Positions 22,397 to 31,666 of a DNA stretch of 64,000 nucleotides are shown here, one piece after another. Under the pieces are notes generated by a model. It was not told the DNA's origin. It was given only the letters and a program-made list of their open reading frames with translations, and did not search any database. Source of the stretch: JAWVFM01 sp963771655 (GTDB lineage Bacteria; Actinomycetota; Thermoleophilia; Solirubrobacterales; 70-9); the NCBI GenBank assembly GCA_963771655.1, contig CAVYUG010000001.1, positions 248,001 through 312,000 of the forward strand, written 5' to 3'. Within the stretch, counting starts at the first letter, position 1. Every line of letters begins with the position of its first letter. Both the position numbers and the translations under genes were made by a program.

Positions 22397-25020
22397 CCCT
22401 CCCCCGCTTCGAGGCCTCGCTCGATCGCCGCCCTCGCGGTTGCGAGCGCCTCGTCGAGTCGGCTGGCGTCGCGCCCGCCCGCCTGCGCCGCGTTCGGCCT
22501 GCCGCCGCCGCCGCCTCCGACCACGGCTGCCGCCTCGCGCATCACGTCGGCCGCCGAAAGGCCCCGCGCGACCGCGCCCTCGCTCAGCATCGCGACGAGC
22601 GTCACCTTCCCGTCACCCCCGCCTCCGAGGACGACGGCCGCCTCGCCGAGCTTCCCGCGTACCCGGTCGGCGAGGTTCATGAGAGCCTGCTTGTCGGCGA
22701 GCTGGCTGCGCGCCGCGACGATCTTGAAGCCGCCGAAGTCGTCGGCGGAGCCGACCAGCGCCTCCGCCTCCTCACCCGCTTCGCGGCCGGCCGTTTCGGC
22801 CAGTCGGCGCTCGAGCTCGGCGAGGCGCTCCGCGGCGCGCCTCGCACCGGCCACGACGTCGCTGGAGCCGAGAACCTCGGCCGCCTCGTCGAGGGCGCGA
22901 CTCCTGTCGCGGAACCAATCGATCGCCGCGGGCCCGGTGAGGGCCTCGACCCGCCGCACGTTCGCGGCGCTAGAACCCTCGGCGACGATCGCGAAGATGC
23001 CGACCTCTGCGCTGGATGAGACGTGGGTCCCGCCGCACAGCTCCCGCGAGACGGCGTCGACCTCGATCACCCGCACCCAGTCGCCGTACTTCTCGCCGAA
23101 GAGCGCCATCGCCCCGAGGGCCTCGGCCTCGGCGCGCTCCATCTCCATCGCCCGCACCGGCCGGCTCGCCTTGATCCACTCGTTGACGCGGTCCTCGACC
23201 GCGAGGACCTCCTCGGGCGCGAGCGCCGCGCCGTGGGTGAAGTCGAAGCGCAGCTTGTCGGGTCGCACGGCTGAGCCGGCCTGGCGGACATGGGTACCGA
23301 GGCGCTCCCGAAGCGCGGCGTGGAGGAGGTGCGTCGCAGTGTGGTTTCGCATCGTGGCGTGCCGGGCGGCCCTGTCGACCTCCGCCACCACGGCCACCCC
23401 GGTCCCGAGCCCGCCGCCACGCGCGCGAACCGCCTGGTCGTCGCCGACCCGGTAGACGTCGACCACCTCCAGCTCACCGCCTTCGCCGCGGACCACGCCG
23501 GCGTCGGAGACCTGGCCGCCGCCCTCGGGATAGAACGGGCTCTCCTCGAGCTTCAGGAGGTGCTCCCCGTCGCCGTTCAGGGCCCGCACGGCGAGGATGC
23601 CTGTGTCGGACCGCAGGGTCTCGTAGCCGACGAAGCCGCTTGGCGGAGCCGACGACACGAACTCGATCACGGTGTCGTGGCGCTCGGCCACGGTCGGCTC
23701 CGCCGCCGCGCCGCGCGCCTTCGCCCGCTGGCGCTCCATCAGCTCCTCGAACCCCTGGTCGTCAACCGACAGGCCCTCCTCGGCGAGCAGCTCCTTGGTG
23801 AGGTCGTACGGGAACCCGTATGTGTCGTGAAGCTTGAAGGCGTCCGCCGCATCGATCCACGACGTTCCGGCCTCCTTCGCGTCGGCGACGAGCTGCGCCA
23901 GCAGCTCGGTGCCGCGATCGAGCGTGCGCCCGAAGCTCTCCTCCTCGTCGGCGACCCACCGCATCACCGTCGAGCGCTCCGTGTCCAGATGGGGGTAGGC
24001 ACCCGCGAGCAGGTCGATCGCACGCTCCGCGAAGCGCCCGAGGTACGGTGCCTCCAGGCCCAGGACGCGGCCCTGGTGGATCGCGCGTCGCATGATCCGG
24101 CGCAGCACGTAGCCGCGATCCTCGTTGGAGGGCACGACGCCGTCGGCGAGCAGGTTGACCATCCCACGCGAGTGGTCGGCGATGATCCGCATCGCCCGGG
24201 TTTCCCTCGATCCGTCGTCGTAGCCCCGGCCCGAGAGCTCCTCCGCGAGCTCGACCAGGGGACGGAAGAGGTCCGTCTCGAAAACCGAGTCGACCCCCTG
24301 CAGGATCGCCGCCATCCGCTCGAGGCCGAGACCGGTGTCGATGTTCTGAGAAGGGAGCTCGGTGACCGACCCGTCCTCCGCGAGGTTCAGCTGCATGAAG
24401 ACGAGGTTCCAGTACTCGAGGTAGCGATCCGTGTCGTCGCCCGGGCGCAGCTCGTCGCCGCCGAACTCGGGGCCGCGGTCAAGGTAGAGCTCCGAGCAGG
24501 GGCCGCAGGGGCCGGTGGGCCCGGCCTGCCAGAAGTTCTCCGAGCGAGGGAGCTGGACTATCCGCTCGTCCGGAATCCCGTGCGCCCGCCAGATCTCGAT
24601 CGCCTCGGTATCCGGGCCGACGCCCAGCTCATCGTCGCCGCCGAAGACGGTGGCCCAGATCCTGTCCTTGTCGAACCCGAGGCCATCGATGGAGAGCTCG
24701 AGACCGAACTCGATCGCGCCCTCCTTGAAGTAATCGCCGATGCTGAAGTTGCCGAGCATCTCGAAGAAGGTGAGGTGCCGGCGTGTCCGCCCGACCTCCT
24801 CGATGTCCGGGGTGCGGAAGCAGCGCTGTGCAGTCGTCAGGCGCCGGGAGGGCGGCTCCTCGCGGCCTTGGAAGTACGGCTTCAGCGGCTGCATGCCGGC
24901 GATCGTCAGGAGCGTCGACGTATCGTCGGGCGCAGGCACGAGCGACGCCGACGGCCGGCGCAGGTGGCCGCGCTCCTCGAAGAAGCGCAGGAAGGTCTCG
25001 CGGATGGCGTCCGCCCTCAC
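22393..25020 (-). CDS. alaS: alanyl-tRNA synthetase
   Basis: An 875-residue synthetase charging tRNA-Ala. Class II catalytic core at the N-terminus (RTPDIEEVGRTRRHLTFFEML; then ENFWQAGPTGPCGPCSE), the anticodon/tRNA-recognition middle region, an editing domain with the zinc ligands NHTATHLLH and CGGTH, and a Gly-rich C-Ala domain (GGGGGGRPNAAQAGG). GTG at 25020 is chosen because it lies 10 bp after the mnmA stop and starts at the conserved N-terminus; upstream in-frame sequence overlaps mnmA. No T-box leader is visible. Coupled to ruvX by ATGA. Confidence 0.96.
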   Translation of the reverse strand: MRADAIRETFLRFFEERGHLRRPSASLVPAPDDTSTLLTIAGMQPLKPYFQGREEPPSRRLTTAQRCFRTPDIEEVGRTRRHLTFFEMLGNFSIGDYFKEGAIEFGLELSIDGLGFDKDRIWATVFGGDDELGVGPDTEAIEIWRAHGIPDERIVQLPRSENFWQAGPTGPCGPCSELYLDRGPEFGGDELRPGDDTDRYLEYWNLVFMQLNLAEDGSVTELPSQNIDTGLGLERMAAILQGVDSVFETDLFRPLVELAEELSGRGYDDGSRETRAMRIIADHSRGMVNLLADGVVPSNEDRGYVLRRIMRRAIHQGRVLGLEAPYLGRFAERAIDLLAGAYPHLDTERSTVMRWVADEEESFGRTLDRGTELLAQLVADAKEAGTSWIDAADAFKLHDTYGFPYDLTKELLAEEGLSVDDQGFEELMERQRAKARGAAAEPTVAERHDTVIEFVSSAPPSGFVGYETLRSDTGILAVRALNGDGEHLLKLEESPFYPEGGGQVSDAGVVRGEGGELEVVDVYRVGDDQAVRARGGGLGTGVAVVAEVDRAARHATMRNHTATHLLHAALRERLGTHVRQAGSAVRPDKLRFDFTHGAALAPEEVLAVEDRVNEWIKASRPVRAMEMERAEAEALGAMALFGEKYGDWVRVIEVDAVSRELCGGTHVSSSAEVGIFAIVAEGSSAANVRRVEALTGPAAIDWFRDRSRALDEAAEVLGSSDVVAGARRAAERLAELERRLAETAGREAGEEAEALVGSADDFGGFKIVAARSQLADKQALMNLADRVRGKLGEAAVVLGGGGDGKVTLVAMLSEGAVARGLSAADVMREAAAVVGGGGGGRPNAAQAGGRDASRLDEALATARAAIERGLEAGEG

Positions 25021-25030
25021 GGCGGACAGT

Positions 25031-26497
25031 CTAAGAGTGGGCCCCCGGCCCGGGACCCGCTTCAATCGTGCCGCGTCCGACCACGAGGTCGCCGTCCATC
25101 AGGCACGCGGTCTGCCCAGGCGCTACGCCATAGGCGGCGTCCTCGAGCGCCAGGTCGAGGCGGGCGTGCGCGCCCGCGCCCACCGGCTCGACCGAGCACG
25201 CGATCGGGCGCGAGCGGTACCTCAGCTTCACGTGGTCGACGCGCTCGCCGGGGCGGTGAAGCGTGGCGCCGGTGAGCCGCACCGACGTGCGTGCCAGCGC
25301 CTCGCGCGGCCCGACCACCACGCGGTTCGACGCAGTATCGGTGTCGAGTACGTAGAGAGGGCGGCCCGCGGCCACCCCGACACCGCGGCGCTGACCGACC
25401 GTGAAGTGATGGTGGCCCCGGTGGCGACCGATCCGACGGCCGCGCGAGTCGACGACGTCGCCGCCGAGGTCCGCCAGGCCGCCGTGCCGGGCGAGGAAGG
25501 CGCGCTTGCCCTCTCCCGCGAGGAAGCACAGGTCCTGACTCTCGCGCTTCGTCGCGACGGGAAGGCCCGCTGCCACCGCGAGCTCGCGTACCCGCGGCTT
25601 CTCGAGGTCCGCCAGCGGAAACCGCAAGCGGCCCAGGGTCGCAGGAGCGACCCCCGACAACATGTAGGTCTGATCCTTCGCCGCATCGGCCGGCGCCGCG
25701 AGGAGAGGGCCCTCGCCGTCGTCGAAGAGTCGGGCGTAGTGCCCGGTCGCGAGCGCGCCGGCCCCGAGGCGTCCAGCGAGCGCCGCCATTGCGTCGAGCC
25801 GCAGCTCGCCGTTGCACGCAACGCAGGGGTTCGGTGTCCGCCCCGCCGCGTAACCCGCGACGAACGGGTCGACGACCGCGTCGCGAAAGGCCGCCGTCAA
25901 GTCCAGCGTAACGTGCGGCAGTCCCATCGAATGCGCGAGCGCCCTTGCCCCGAGGACCGCCTGGGGCGAGCAGCAACTTCGCGCGCCGTCGTTGTGGCGA
26001 TCGGCCCAGAGCTTCAGCGTCACGGCCGCCACCTCCGTACCGCGATCGCGCTCGAGCAGGGCCGCCACGGCCGAGTCGACGCCTCCGCTGAGCGCGACGA
26101 GAACGCGCTCGCCACTGGCCGGGGGCCGCGCGAGCGCGATGCCCGCCGAGGCCGCCGCGCCAAGAGCGCGATGCAGGGCGTCGGCCGCGAGGTCCACCGC
26201 GTGGCGGCCGAGCGGCGAGAGTCCGCCGATCGTCTCGTCGATGTCGGCCGAGCCGACTCCGGCCGCGCGCAGGACCTCAGCTCCCTCGATGAGCTCCGCG
26301 GTCGCCGCCGCGGCGGCGCGAGCGGCCGCGCAGCCCTCCGCCCCGAAGGTCACGTCCCGGATGCGCCCGTCACCGACCGTGAACGAGATGCGCACGAGGT
26401 CGCCACAGGGTGCTCCGCCGGCGCTGCCCGTGAAGGCACCCTCGGCGGGCGGACCCGCGGGCTGGGACGCGTACGCCTGCAGCAACTCCGCGCTCAC
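25031..26497 (-). CDS. mnmA: tRNA 2-thiouridine(34) synthase MnmA with N-terminal NifU/IscU-like domain
   Basis: A 488-residue fusion. Residues about 20-112 resemble an IscU/NifU_N iron-sulfur scaffold: first Cys in GGAPCGD (C31), second in FGAEGC (C56). The third scaffold position, normally His-Cys, reads His-Ala (H98-A99), so one ligand is missing. Residues about 128 onward are MnmA: PP-loop SGGVDS (136-141), NPCVACN with the first catalytic Cys, SQDLCFLAG with the second, and the QRRGVGV segment. MnmA thiolates U34 of tRNA for Lys, Glu and Gln. The GTG at 26497 follows a 46-bp palindrome by 19 nt. No cysteine desulfurase gene is in the window. Confidence 0.9.
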   Translation of the reverse strand: MSAELLQAYASQPAGPPAEGAFTGSAGGAPCGDLVRISFTVGDGRIRDVTFGAEGCAAARAAAAATAELIEGAEVLRAAGVGSADIDETIGGLSPLGRHAVDLAADALHRALGAAASAGIALARPPASGERVLVALSGGVDSAVAALLERDRGTEVAAVTLKLWADRHNDGARSCCSPQAVLGARALAHSMGLPHVTLDLTAAFRDAVVDPFVAGYAAGRTPNPCVACNGELRLDAMAALAGRLGAGALATGHYARLFDDGEGPLLAAPADAAKDQTYMLSGVAPATLGRLRFPLADLEKPRVRELAVAAGLPVATKRESQDLCFLAGEGKRAFLARHGGLADLGGDVVDSRGRRIGRHRGHHHFTVGQRRGVGVAAGRPLYVLDTDTASNRVVVGPREALARTSVRLTGATLHRPGERVDHVKLRYRSRPIACSVEPVGAGAHARLDLALEDAAYGVAPGQTACLMDGDLVVGRGTIEAGPGPGAHS

Positions 26498-26516
26498 CAG
26501 CCCAGGGTAAACCGCG

Positions 26517-26562
26517 CGAACGTCCCGCGATACCCCCTCTGGCCCCCAACGCGGGACGTTCG
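26517..26562. repeat. 46-bp palindrome with 13-bp perfect arms (copy 1)
   Basis: CGAACGTCCCGCG at 26517-26529 and CGCGGGACGTTCG at 26550-26562 are perfect inverted repeats around a C-rich 20-nt loop. It lies between the stop of the upstream minus-strand gene and the mnmA start. The same structure, with one paired base change and the same loop length, recurs at 46108. Confidence 0.85.
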
Positions 26563-26574
26563 GCGGCGGGGAGC

Positions 26575-27267
26575 TCAGCGCGGGTGGTATGGGAGGTTCT
26601 CGGGGCCCTTGTAGAGCGCGTCGTGAACGGCCTGGACGAGCTGCTGCGGTGAGTTGAACCCGTACGTCACGGTCGCGTGCGGCGGGCCCGCGCCCGTCAC
26701 GGACCGCGGCCGCACCACGACGAGTGCCGGGACGCGGTCGAGGTCGACGCCCTCGGTGATCCGCGCGTAGCGGGCCACTCCCTTGGCGAGCGTCTCGAAA
26801 GCCGTCACGTGCGGCGTCGAGGCGACGATCCGGAACCCTTTGTGGACCGCGCGATCGTCGATGCCGTCCCGCTTCACGATCAGGAGCGCCACCGCGTCGT
26901 CGCGCTTGTAGGCCGTCACCACCGCCTTCGGCAGACCTGGCCCGGCGACGAAGCTCCCCACCTCGGCGGGGGCCGCTGGCGCCGCGGCGGGAGCGGCAGG
27001 CAGGCCCGTGACGGGATCGACCGCGCCGGAGGTCGTCGGCGTTGCTGGGGTCGTCGCCGTGGCGGCCGGATCGGTTGTGGCCGGAGTCGTCGGGGTCGCG
27101 CTCGGGACCGCCGGGCTCGCACCAGGGACGGTCGAGGTCGTGGCGGTCTCGGAGCTCGAAGGGCTCGAATGCGAGAGCGAGGAGAGCAGGAGGAATGCGA
27201 CGCCGACCCCGAGCACGGCGACCACCGCGATCGCGACGATCGGGTTGTCGTTGAGCGACTTCCTCAT
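26575..27267 (-). CDS. single-pass membrane protein with Thr/Pro-rich linker, unknown function
   Basis: 230 residues: a short cytoplasmic start, one membrane helix (about residues 10-31), a long linker of Ser/Thr/Ala/Pro (about 35-95) that looks like a wall-spanning spacer, and a C-terminal globular domain (about 100-230; a KAVVTAYKRDDAVALLIV strand, a RVPALVVVRP segment, then YGFNSPQQLVQAVHDAL). The strand order and the PALVVV-Pro segment are faintly thioredoxin-like, but no CxxC is present. The ATG at 27267 overlaps a possible small upstream gene by ATGA. Function not assigned. Confidence 0.75.
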   Translation of the reverse strand: MRKSLNDNPIVAIAVVAVLGVGVAFLLLSSLSHSSPSSSETATTSTVPGASPAVPSATPTTPATTDPAATATTPATPTTSGAVDPVTGLPAAPAAAPAAPAEVGSFVAGPGLPKAVVTAYKRDDAVALLIVKRDGIDDRAVHKGFRIVASTPHVTAFETLAKGVARYARITEGVDLDRVPALVVVRPRSVTGAGPPHATVTYGFNSPQQLVQAVHDALYKGPENLPYHPR

Positions 27268-27467
27268 CGACGACCCGTCCGCGCGAAGTAAAGAGGCCCC
27301 AGCTTGCCGGCACCGCCCGGCTTGAGAACCTGATCGAACAGGTGGGTGTCTACCGGCCGCCGCCAACGGCGAGGGCCGGAAACCGACTCCCAAGCCAAAT
27401 GTGTTGGCTCACAATTGGAGCGGCTATCGAACAAGCTCGAGCCTGCGCTGAACATAGCAGTCGCCAC
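27264..27467 (-). CDS. possible small protein coupled to the membrane protein downstream
   Basis: A 67-codon frame from GTG at 27467 whose TGA stop overlaps the next ATG in an ATGA, the coupling seen at several sure genes here. The second half uses mostly G or C at third positions (VDTHLFDQVLKPGGAGKLG, ending FARTGRR), whereas the first half does not, so the start may be further in. I do not recognise it. If it is not a gene, 27268-27536 is a 269-bp leader holding GC-rich hairpins such as GCCGG-gcggtg-CCGGC and nothing else I can name. Confidence 0.35.
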   Translation of the reverse strand: MATAMFSAGSSLFDSRSNCEPTHLAWESVSGPRRWRRPVDTHLFDQVLKPGGAGKLGPLYFARTGRR

Positions 27468-27536
27468 TTACTCGACAGCCGCGGGTTCAAGCTTGAGCGC
27501 GGAACCCGCCGATCGCGCTCGGCGCGAAGCGCTCGT

Positions 27537-28580
27537 CTAGGCGCTGGGGGGTGGAGGCGGCGGTGGCTCGGGCGGCGCGCTCGCGGAGTCCCTCGGGCGG
27601 ACGAGCGCGCCCGACCCGCCGGTCCTCATGCTCGCGCCGAGCGCGATGAGGCCGACGACGAGCAGGATGAGCGGCCAGCCCACGATGCTCGCGCTCGGCG
27701 AGGAGTCGTTGAGGTCGAGGCCGGCGACGATCAGGAACAGGAAAAGGCCGAAGCCGCCCACGTAAGCCGGCCCGCGCACCCCGGCGCCGGCGCTGTACGC
27801 CACCGCTGCCAGCGACACGAGGAGGAGCACGATCTCCCACGCGCTCGTGGAATCGACCCGCGAGACGTCGACGAACGGGTTCGACAGCGCGGCGAGCCTC
27901 GCGGCGCCGAGTGCGCCGGCGATGACCCCGGCGACGGCGGCCGCGGTCACGAACTCACCGAAGATGCCCCGATCGGAGTCGTCGTCGTCCGCGCCCCGCG
28001 CCGCCGACAGCGACCATCCGGCAGCGAGGATCAGGCCGCCGATGACGAGGAGCAGGATCCGGTAGGAGTCGAAGTGGTTGCCGATCCCGTTCGAGAGGAT
28101 CTTGTTCCAGAACGCAGACCAGGCGACGATCACCGCCAGCGACGCGAGGAGCCACTGATAGCGGAAGCCGTTCATTCCAGCGAAGGCGGCAAACGCGGCG
28201 GTCACAAGAAAGATCCACGCGATGTTCAGCGAGGCGCCGGTGTCGCCGTTGACGAGCTGGACGAACTGGAGCAGCGTGATCGGGACGAGCAGGACGCCGA
28301 ACACCGTGTAGACGGCCTCCCAGGACCGAGGCTCGCCGGTGGCCGCCCGCCCCGCCATGCCGACGCCGTAAAGGAAGGCGGTCGCGACACCGACGACGAC
28401 GAGCAGCGCGAAATCGCCCCACGGCGCGCCGAGAAGCGAGCTTCCCTTGCGCAGGAAGACCATCACGAGGCCGAGGCCGATCAGCAGGCCGGCAACGGCT
28501 CTGAGCGCGTCACGCCCCTCGTCGGGCGCGAGGTAGGAGGAAAGGCCGGATGACGAACGAGACACCGAATCAGCGGACAT
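27537..28580 (-). CDS. multi-pass membrane protein, unknown function
   Basis: 347 residues with about nine or ten hydrophobic helices spread from residue 28 to 325, a cytoplasmic Ser-rich start and a Pro-rich tail (a run of prolines near the end). Loops contain acidic patches (GADDDDSD). No transporter signature is recognisable. The layout resembles DUF2157-like or other integral membrane proteins in actinobacteria, but I cannot place it. It is 39 bp upstream of the position where aspS ends on the same strand, so it may be the last gene of the hisS-aspS unit. Confidence 0.75.
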   Translation of the reverse strand: MSADSVSRSSSGLSSYLAPDEGRDALRAVAGLLIGLGLVMVFLRKGSSLLGAPWGDFALLVVVGVATAFLYGVGMAGRAATGEPRSWEAVYTVFGVLLVPITLLQFVQLVNGDTGASLNIAWIFLVTAAFAAFAGMNGFRYQWLLASLAVIVAWSAFWNKILSNGIGNHFDSYRILLLVIGGLILAAGWSLSAARGADDDDSDRGIFGEFVTAAAVAGVIAGALGAARLAALSNPFVDVSRVDSTSAWEIVLLLVSLAAVAYSAGAGVRGPAYVGGFGLFLFLIVAGLDLNDSSPSASIVGWPLILLVVGLIALGASMRTGGSGALVRPRDSASAPPEPPPPPPPSA

Positions 28581-28619
28581 GTGCGCAGGGTAAGTCGACC
28601 GACCGGACGGAAACGAGGC

Positions 28620-30425
28620 TCAGGCGGCGCCCGGGCGCGCGCGAAGCGCGATGCCGAGCTCGCGGAGCTGCGCGTCGTCGACCGGCGCGGGCGCGCCCGT
28701 CAGGGGGTCGCCTCCGGACGCGGCCTTCGGGAAGGCGATGACGTCGCGGATTGACTCCGCTCCGTGGGCGATCGCGGCGATGCGGTCGATGCCGTAGGCG
28801 ATCCCGCCGTGCGGCGGCGCGCCGTAGCGGAGCGCCTCGAGCAGGAAGCCGAAGCGCTCGGATGCCTCGGCCTCGCCGATCCCGAGTGCCGCGAAGGCGC
28901 GGCGCTGGACCTCCGGGTCCGAGATGCGGATCGACCCGCCGCCGATCTCCTCCCCGTTCCACGCGATGTCGTAGGCGAGCGCGCCCGCCTCACCGGGATT
29001 GGAGGGGTCGAGCTCGGCGGCAGGCGAGGTGAATGGGTGGTGCATCGGGTCCCACCGTTCCTCGTCCGCGTTCCACTCCACGAGGGGCCAGTCGACGACC
29101 CAGCAGAGGCTGTGCTCGCCCTCCGGCACGAGGCCCTGCCGCGCGGCCAGACGGGTGCGAAGAGCCCCGAGCACGCGGGCGACCATCGCAGGCTCGTCCG
29201 CGCTCAGCAGCAGGAGGTCGCCCTCGCTCGCGCCGAGGGCCTCGCTCGCGCCGGCGATCTCCTCGTCGGAGAGGAACTTGGCGATGGGCGAGCGCCAGCC
29301 GTCGGACTCGCGCACCGCCCAGACGAGGCCCTTCGCCCCCAGCTCCTGCGCCTCGCCCACGAGGCCATCGAGCTCCGCCCGGGAGCGCTCGCCGCCGCCA
29401 GCGTTGAGGCCGCGGACGACGCCGCCGGCCTCGATCGCGCCGCCGAATGCGTTGAACCCGGTGCCGCGGAACACGTCCGTCAGCTCGACGATCTCGAGGC
29501 CGTAGCGGAGGTCCGGCTTGTCGCTCCCGTACCGGGCCATCGCCTCGTCGTAGGGGATCCGCGGCAGGGGAAGCTCGACCGCGATGCCGACCGAGCCGAG
29601 CACGTGGGCGAGCATCCGCTCGTTGACGCCGATCACGTCGTCGACCTCCACGAACGAGAGCTCGACGTCGAGCTGCGTGAAGTCGAGCTGGCGGTCGGCG
29701 CGCAGGTCCTCGTCGCGGAAGCAGCGCGCGATCTGGTAGTAGCGCTCGAAGCCGGCCACCATCAGCATCTGCTTGAAGAGCTGGGGCGACTGCGGCAGCG
29801 CGTAGAAGGAGCCCCGCTGGAGCCGGCTCGGAACGAGGAAGTCACGCGCTCCCTCGGGCGTCGAGCGGGTCAGCACGGGCGTCTCGATCTCGACGAACCC
29901 CTCGGCGTCGAAGAACTCGCGGATCGCGGCGACGATCCGGTGGCGCAGGAGGATCGCGTCGCGCATCGACTCGCGTCGCAGGTCGAGGTAGCGGTAGCGC
30001 AGTCGCATCTCCTCCCCGGCCTCGCCCGAGTAGCCCTCGATCTCGAACGGCGGCGTGTCGGCGTCGGACAGGAGCGTGGCCTCGGCGACGCGCAGCTCGA
30101 CCTCGCCCGTCGGCAGGTCGGGGTTGACGGTCTCGGGTGAGCGGGCGACCACCTCGCCGGCCACGCTCAGCACGTCCTCCGCTCTCAGTCCGTGCGCGAG
30201 CTCGAATGTCTCGGGCGAGACGTCGTCGGGGTCGAAGACGAGCTGGACGATGCCGGTGCGGTCGCGAAGGTCGATGAAGATGAGGCCGCCGTGGTCGCGG
30301 CGGCGGTGCACCCAGCCGGCGAAGCGGGCGCTCGAGCCGGCGCGATCGCGAAGGGCCTCACCGCACCAGGCATCGCGGTAGCGGTTGGGCGCGAGGGCCG
30401 GGAAGCCCGGCGGCGTCGGGCTCAC
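28620..30425 (-). CDS. aspS: aspartyl-tRNA synthetase
   Basis: A 601-residue bacterial-type class IIb synthetase. N-terminal OB-fold anticodon domain (GWVHRRRDHGGLIFIDLRDRTG), class II motif 1 and flipping-loop region (RSTPEGARDFLVP), motif 2 FRDEDLRADRQ, an inserted GAD domain (about residues 290-430) and motif 3 GGIAYGIDRI. The GAD insertion marks the bacterial form. Whether it also charges tRNA-Asn depends on the presence of GatCAB elsewhere, not visible here. The GTG start overlaps the hisS stop (GTGA), giving a coupled hisS-aspS pair, a common bacterial arrangement. Confidence 0.96.
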   Translation of the reverse strand: MSPTPPGFPALAPNRYRDAWCGEALRDRAGSSARFAGWVHRRRDHGGLIFIDLRDRTGIVQLVFDPDDVSPETFELAHGLRAEDVLSVAGEVVARSPETVNPDLPTGEVELRVAEATLLSDADTPPFEIEGYSGEAGEEMRLRYRYLDLRRESMRDAILLRHRIVAAIREFFDAEGFVEIETPVLTRSTPEGARDFLVPSRLQRGSFYALPQSPQLFKQMLMVAGFERYYQIARCFRDEDLRADRQLDFTQLDVELSFVEVDDVIGVNERMLAHVLGSVGIAVELPLPRIPYDEAMARYGSDKPDLRYGLEIVELTDVFRGTGFNAFGGAIEAGGVVRGLNAGGGERSRAELDGLVGEAQELGAKGLVWAVRESDGWRSPIAKFLSDEEIAGASEALGASEGDLLLLSADEPAMVARVLGALRTRLAARQGLVPEGEHSLCWVVDWPLVEWNADEERWDPMHHPFTSPAAELDPSNPGEAGALAYDIAWNGEEIGGGSIRISDPEVQRRAFAALGIGEAEASERFGFLLEALRYGAPPHGGIAYGIDRIAAIAHGAESIRDVIAFPKAASGGDPLTGAPAPVDDAQLRELGIALRARPGAA

Positions 30426-31657
30426 CGGGTGAGCTCCTCGACCGCGCTGGCGGGATCGATGGGTCGCTGATCGCCGGAGCCCATCTCACGTAGCTTCGCG
30501 GTCCGATCCTCCTCCAGAATGAGCACGCGGCGGGCACGGATTCGGTCGGCGTGCTTGAGCTGGCCCTTCAGCCCCCGGCCGCCGAGGTCCGCCTCGGCAG
30601 CGAGCCCGGAGCGGCGCAGCTCGGCTGCGAGCGCCGCAGCACGAGCGCGCATCGCGTCGGCCGCCGCGGCCACGAACACCTCAGGGCCGGGCCGTTCGGG
30701 CGCCTCAGGGGAGGCGAGAACGATCCGCTCGATACCGGCCGCCCAGCCCATCGCCGGCGTCGCCGGCCCCCCGAGCTCCTCGATGAGCCGGTCGTATCGC
30801 CCGCCCCCCGCCACCTGCGACTGCGCGCCGAGCTCGGAGCTGTGGAACTCGAAGAGCGTCCGCGTGTAGTAGTCGAGCCCGCGCACCAGCCTCGGCTCGA
30901 CGGCGTATCCGACTCCCGCGGCATCGAGAAGCGAGCGGACCTCGGCGAAATGCTCTGCGTCGGCGTCGTCGAGGCGCTCGAGCATCGTCGGGGCCTCGGC
31001 CATGACCGCCCGGGTCCCATCGTCGGCCGCGTCGAACGCGCGCATCGGGTTCTCGTCGATGCGCTCGCGCACGTCCTTCGAGAGCTCGGACTCGTGGGCG
31101 CGCAGGTAGGAGCGAAGCTCGTCGCGGTAGGCGGCGCGGCTCTCAGGGGACCCCAGGCTGCCGAGCCGCAACTCGAGCCCGCGGACGCCGAGCCCACTAA
31201 GCAGATCGGCGAGCAGGCCGATCAGCTCGGCATCGACGAGCGGCGAGTCGGACCCGACCGCCTCGGCGCCCACCTGGTGGAACTGCCGGTGGCGGCCTGC
31301 CTGCGGCGCCTCGTAGCGGAAGTAGGGGCCGAGGTACCAGAGCTTCACCGGCTGCGCGAGCTTGTGCATGCCGTGCTCGACGTAGGCGCGGCAGATCGGA
31401 GCGGTGCCCTCGGGCCGAAGCGTGACGCTTCGGCCGCCGCGGTCCTCGAACGTGAACATCTCCTTGCGCACCACGTCGGTGGCGGCCCCCACCGATCGCT
31501 CGAACAGCTCGGTGTCCTCGAAGATCGGCGTCTCGATCCGGCCGTAGCCGGCGCGGCCGAGGATGTCAGCCGCCGCGTGCGCGACCTGCAGGCGCGCCGG
31601 CTCGTCGGCGGGGAGCACGTCGAACGTGCCCCGCGGGGCCTGGAACCTCGCTGGCAT
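30422..31657 (-). CDS. hisS: histidyl-tRNA synthetase
   Basis: A 411-residue class II synthetase. Motif 1 region PRGTFDVLP at the N-terminus, TLRPEGTAPICRAYVEHGM (motif 2 loop and histidine pocket), FHQVGAEAVG, the HisA motif GLDYYTRTLFEF, AGGGRYD, and GWAAGIERI (motif 3). The C-terminal alpha/beta anticodon-binding domain ends with LREMGSGDQ. Ten bp upstream is the stop of the metallo-beta-lactamase-fold gene. Coupled to aspS by GTGA. Confidence 0.95.
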   Translation of the reverse strand: MPARFQAPRGTFDVLPADEPARLQVAHAAADILGRAGYGRIETPIFEDTELFERSVGAATDVVRKEMFTFEDRGGRSVTLRPEGTAPICRAYVEHGMHKLAQPVKLWYLGPYFRYEAPQAGRHRQFHQVGAEAVGSDSPLVDAELIGLLADLLSGLGVRGLELRLGSLGSPESRAAYRDELRSYLRAHESELSKDVRERIDENPMRAFDAADDGTRAVMAEAPTMLERLDDADAEHFAEVRSLLDAAGVGYAVEPRLVRGLDYYTRTLFEFHSSELGAQSQVAGGGRYDRLIEELGGPATPAMGWAAGIERIVLASPEAPERPGPEVFVAAAADAMRARAAALAAELRRSGLAAEADLGGRGLKGQLKHADRIRARRVLILEEDRTAKLREMGSGDQRPIDPASAVEELTR

Positions 31658-31666
31658 CGGTGGAAC

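Noticed and set aside
23290..26614. Two long plus-strand frames opposite alaS and mnmA
   Set aside because: They are antisense shadows: no domain or motif, and both opposing genes are complete.
27268..27536. Riboswitch (c-di-AMP or c-di-GMP type) upstream of the membrane protein at 26575
   Set aside because: GC-rich hairpins are present but the conserved core nucleotides of known classes are not.
27264..27540. A tRNA or other RNA gene in the gap upstream of the membrane protein
   Set aside because: No cloverleaf can be folded: T-arm and acceptor pairing are absent.
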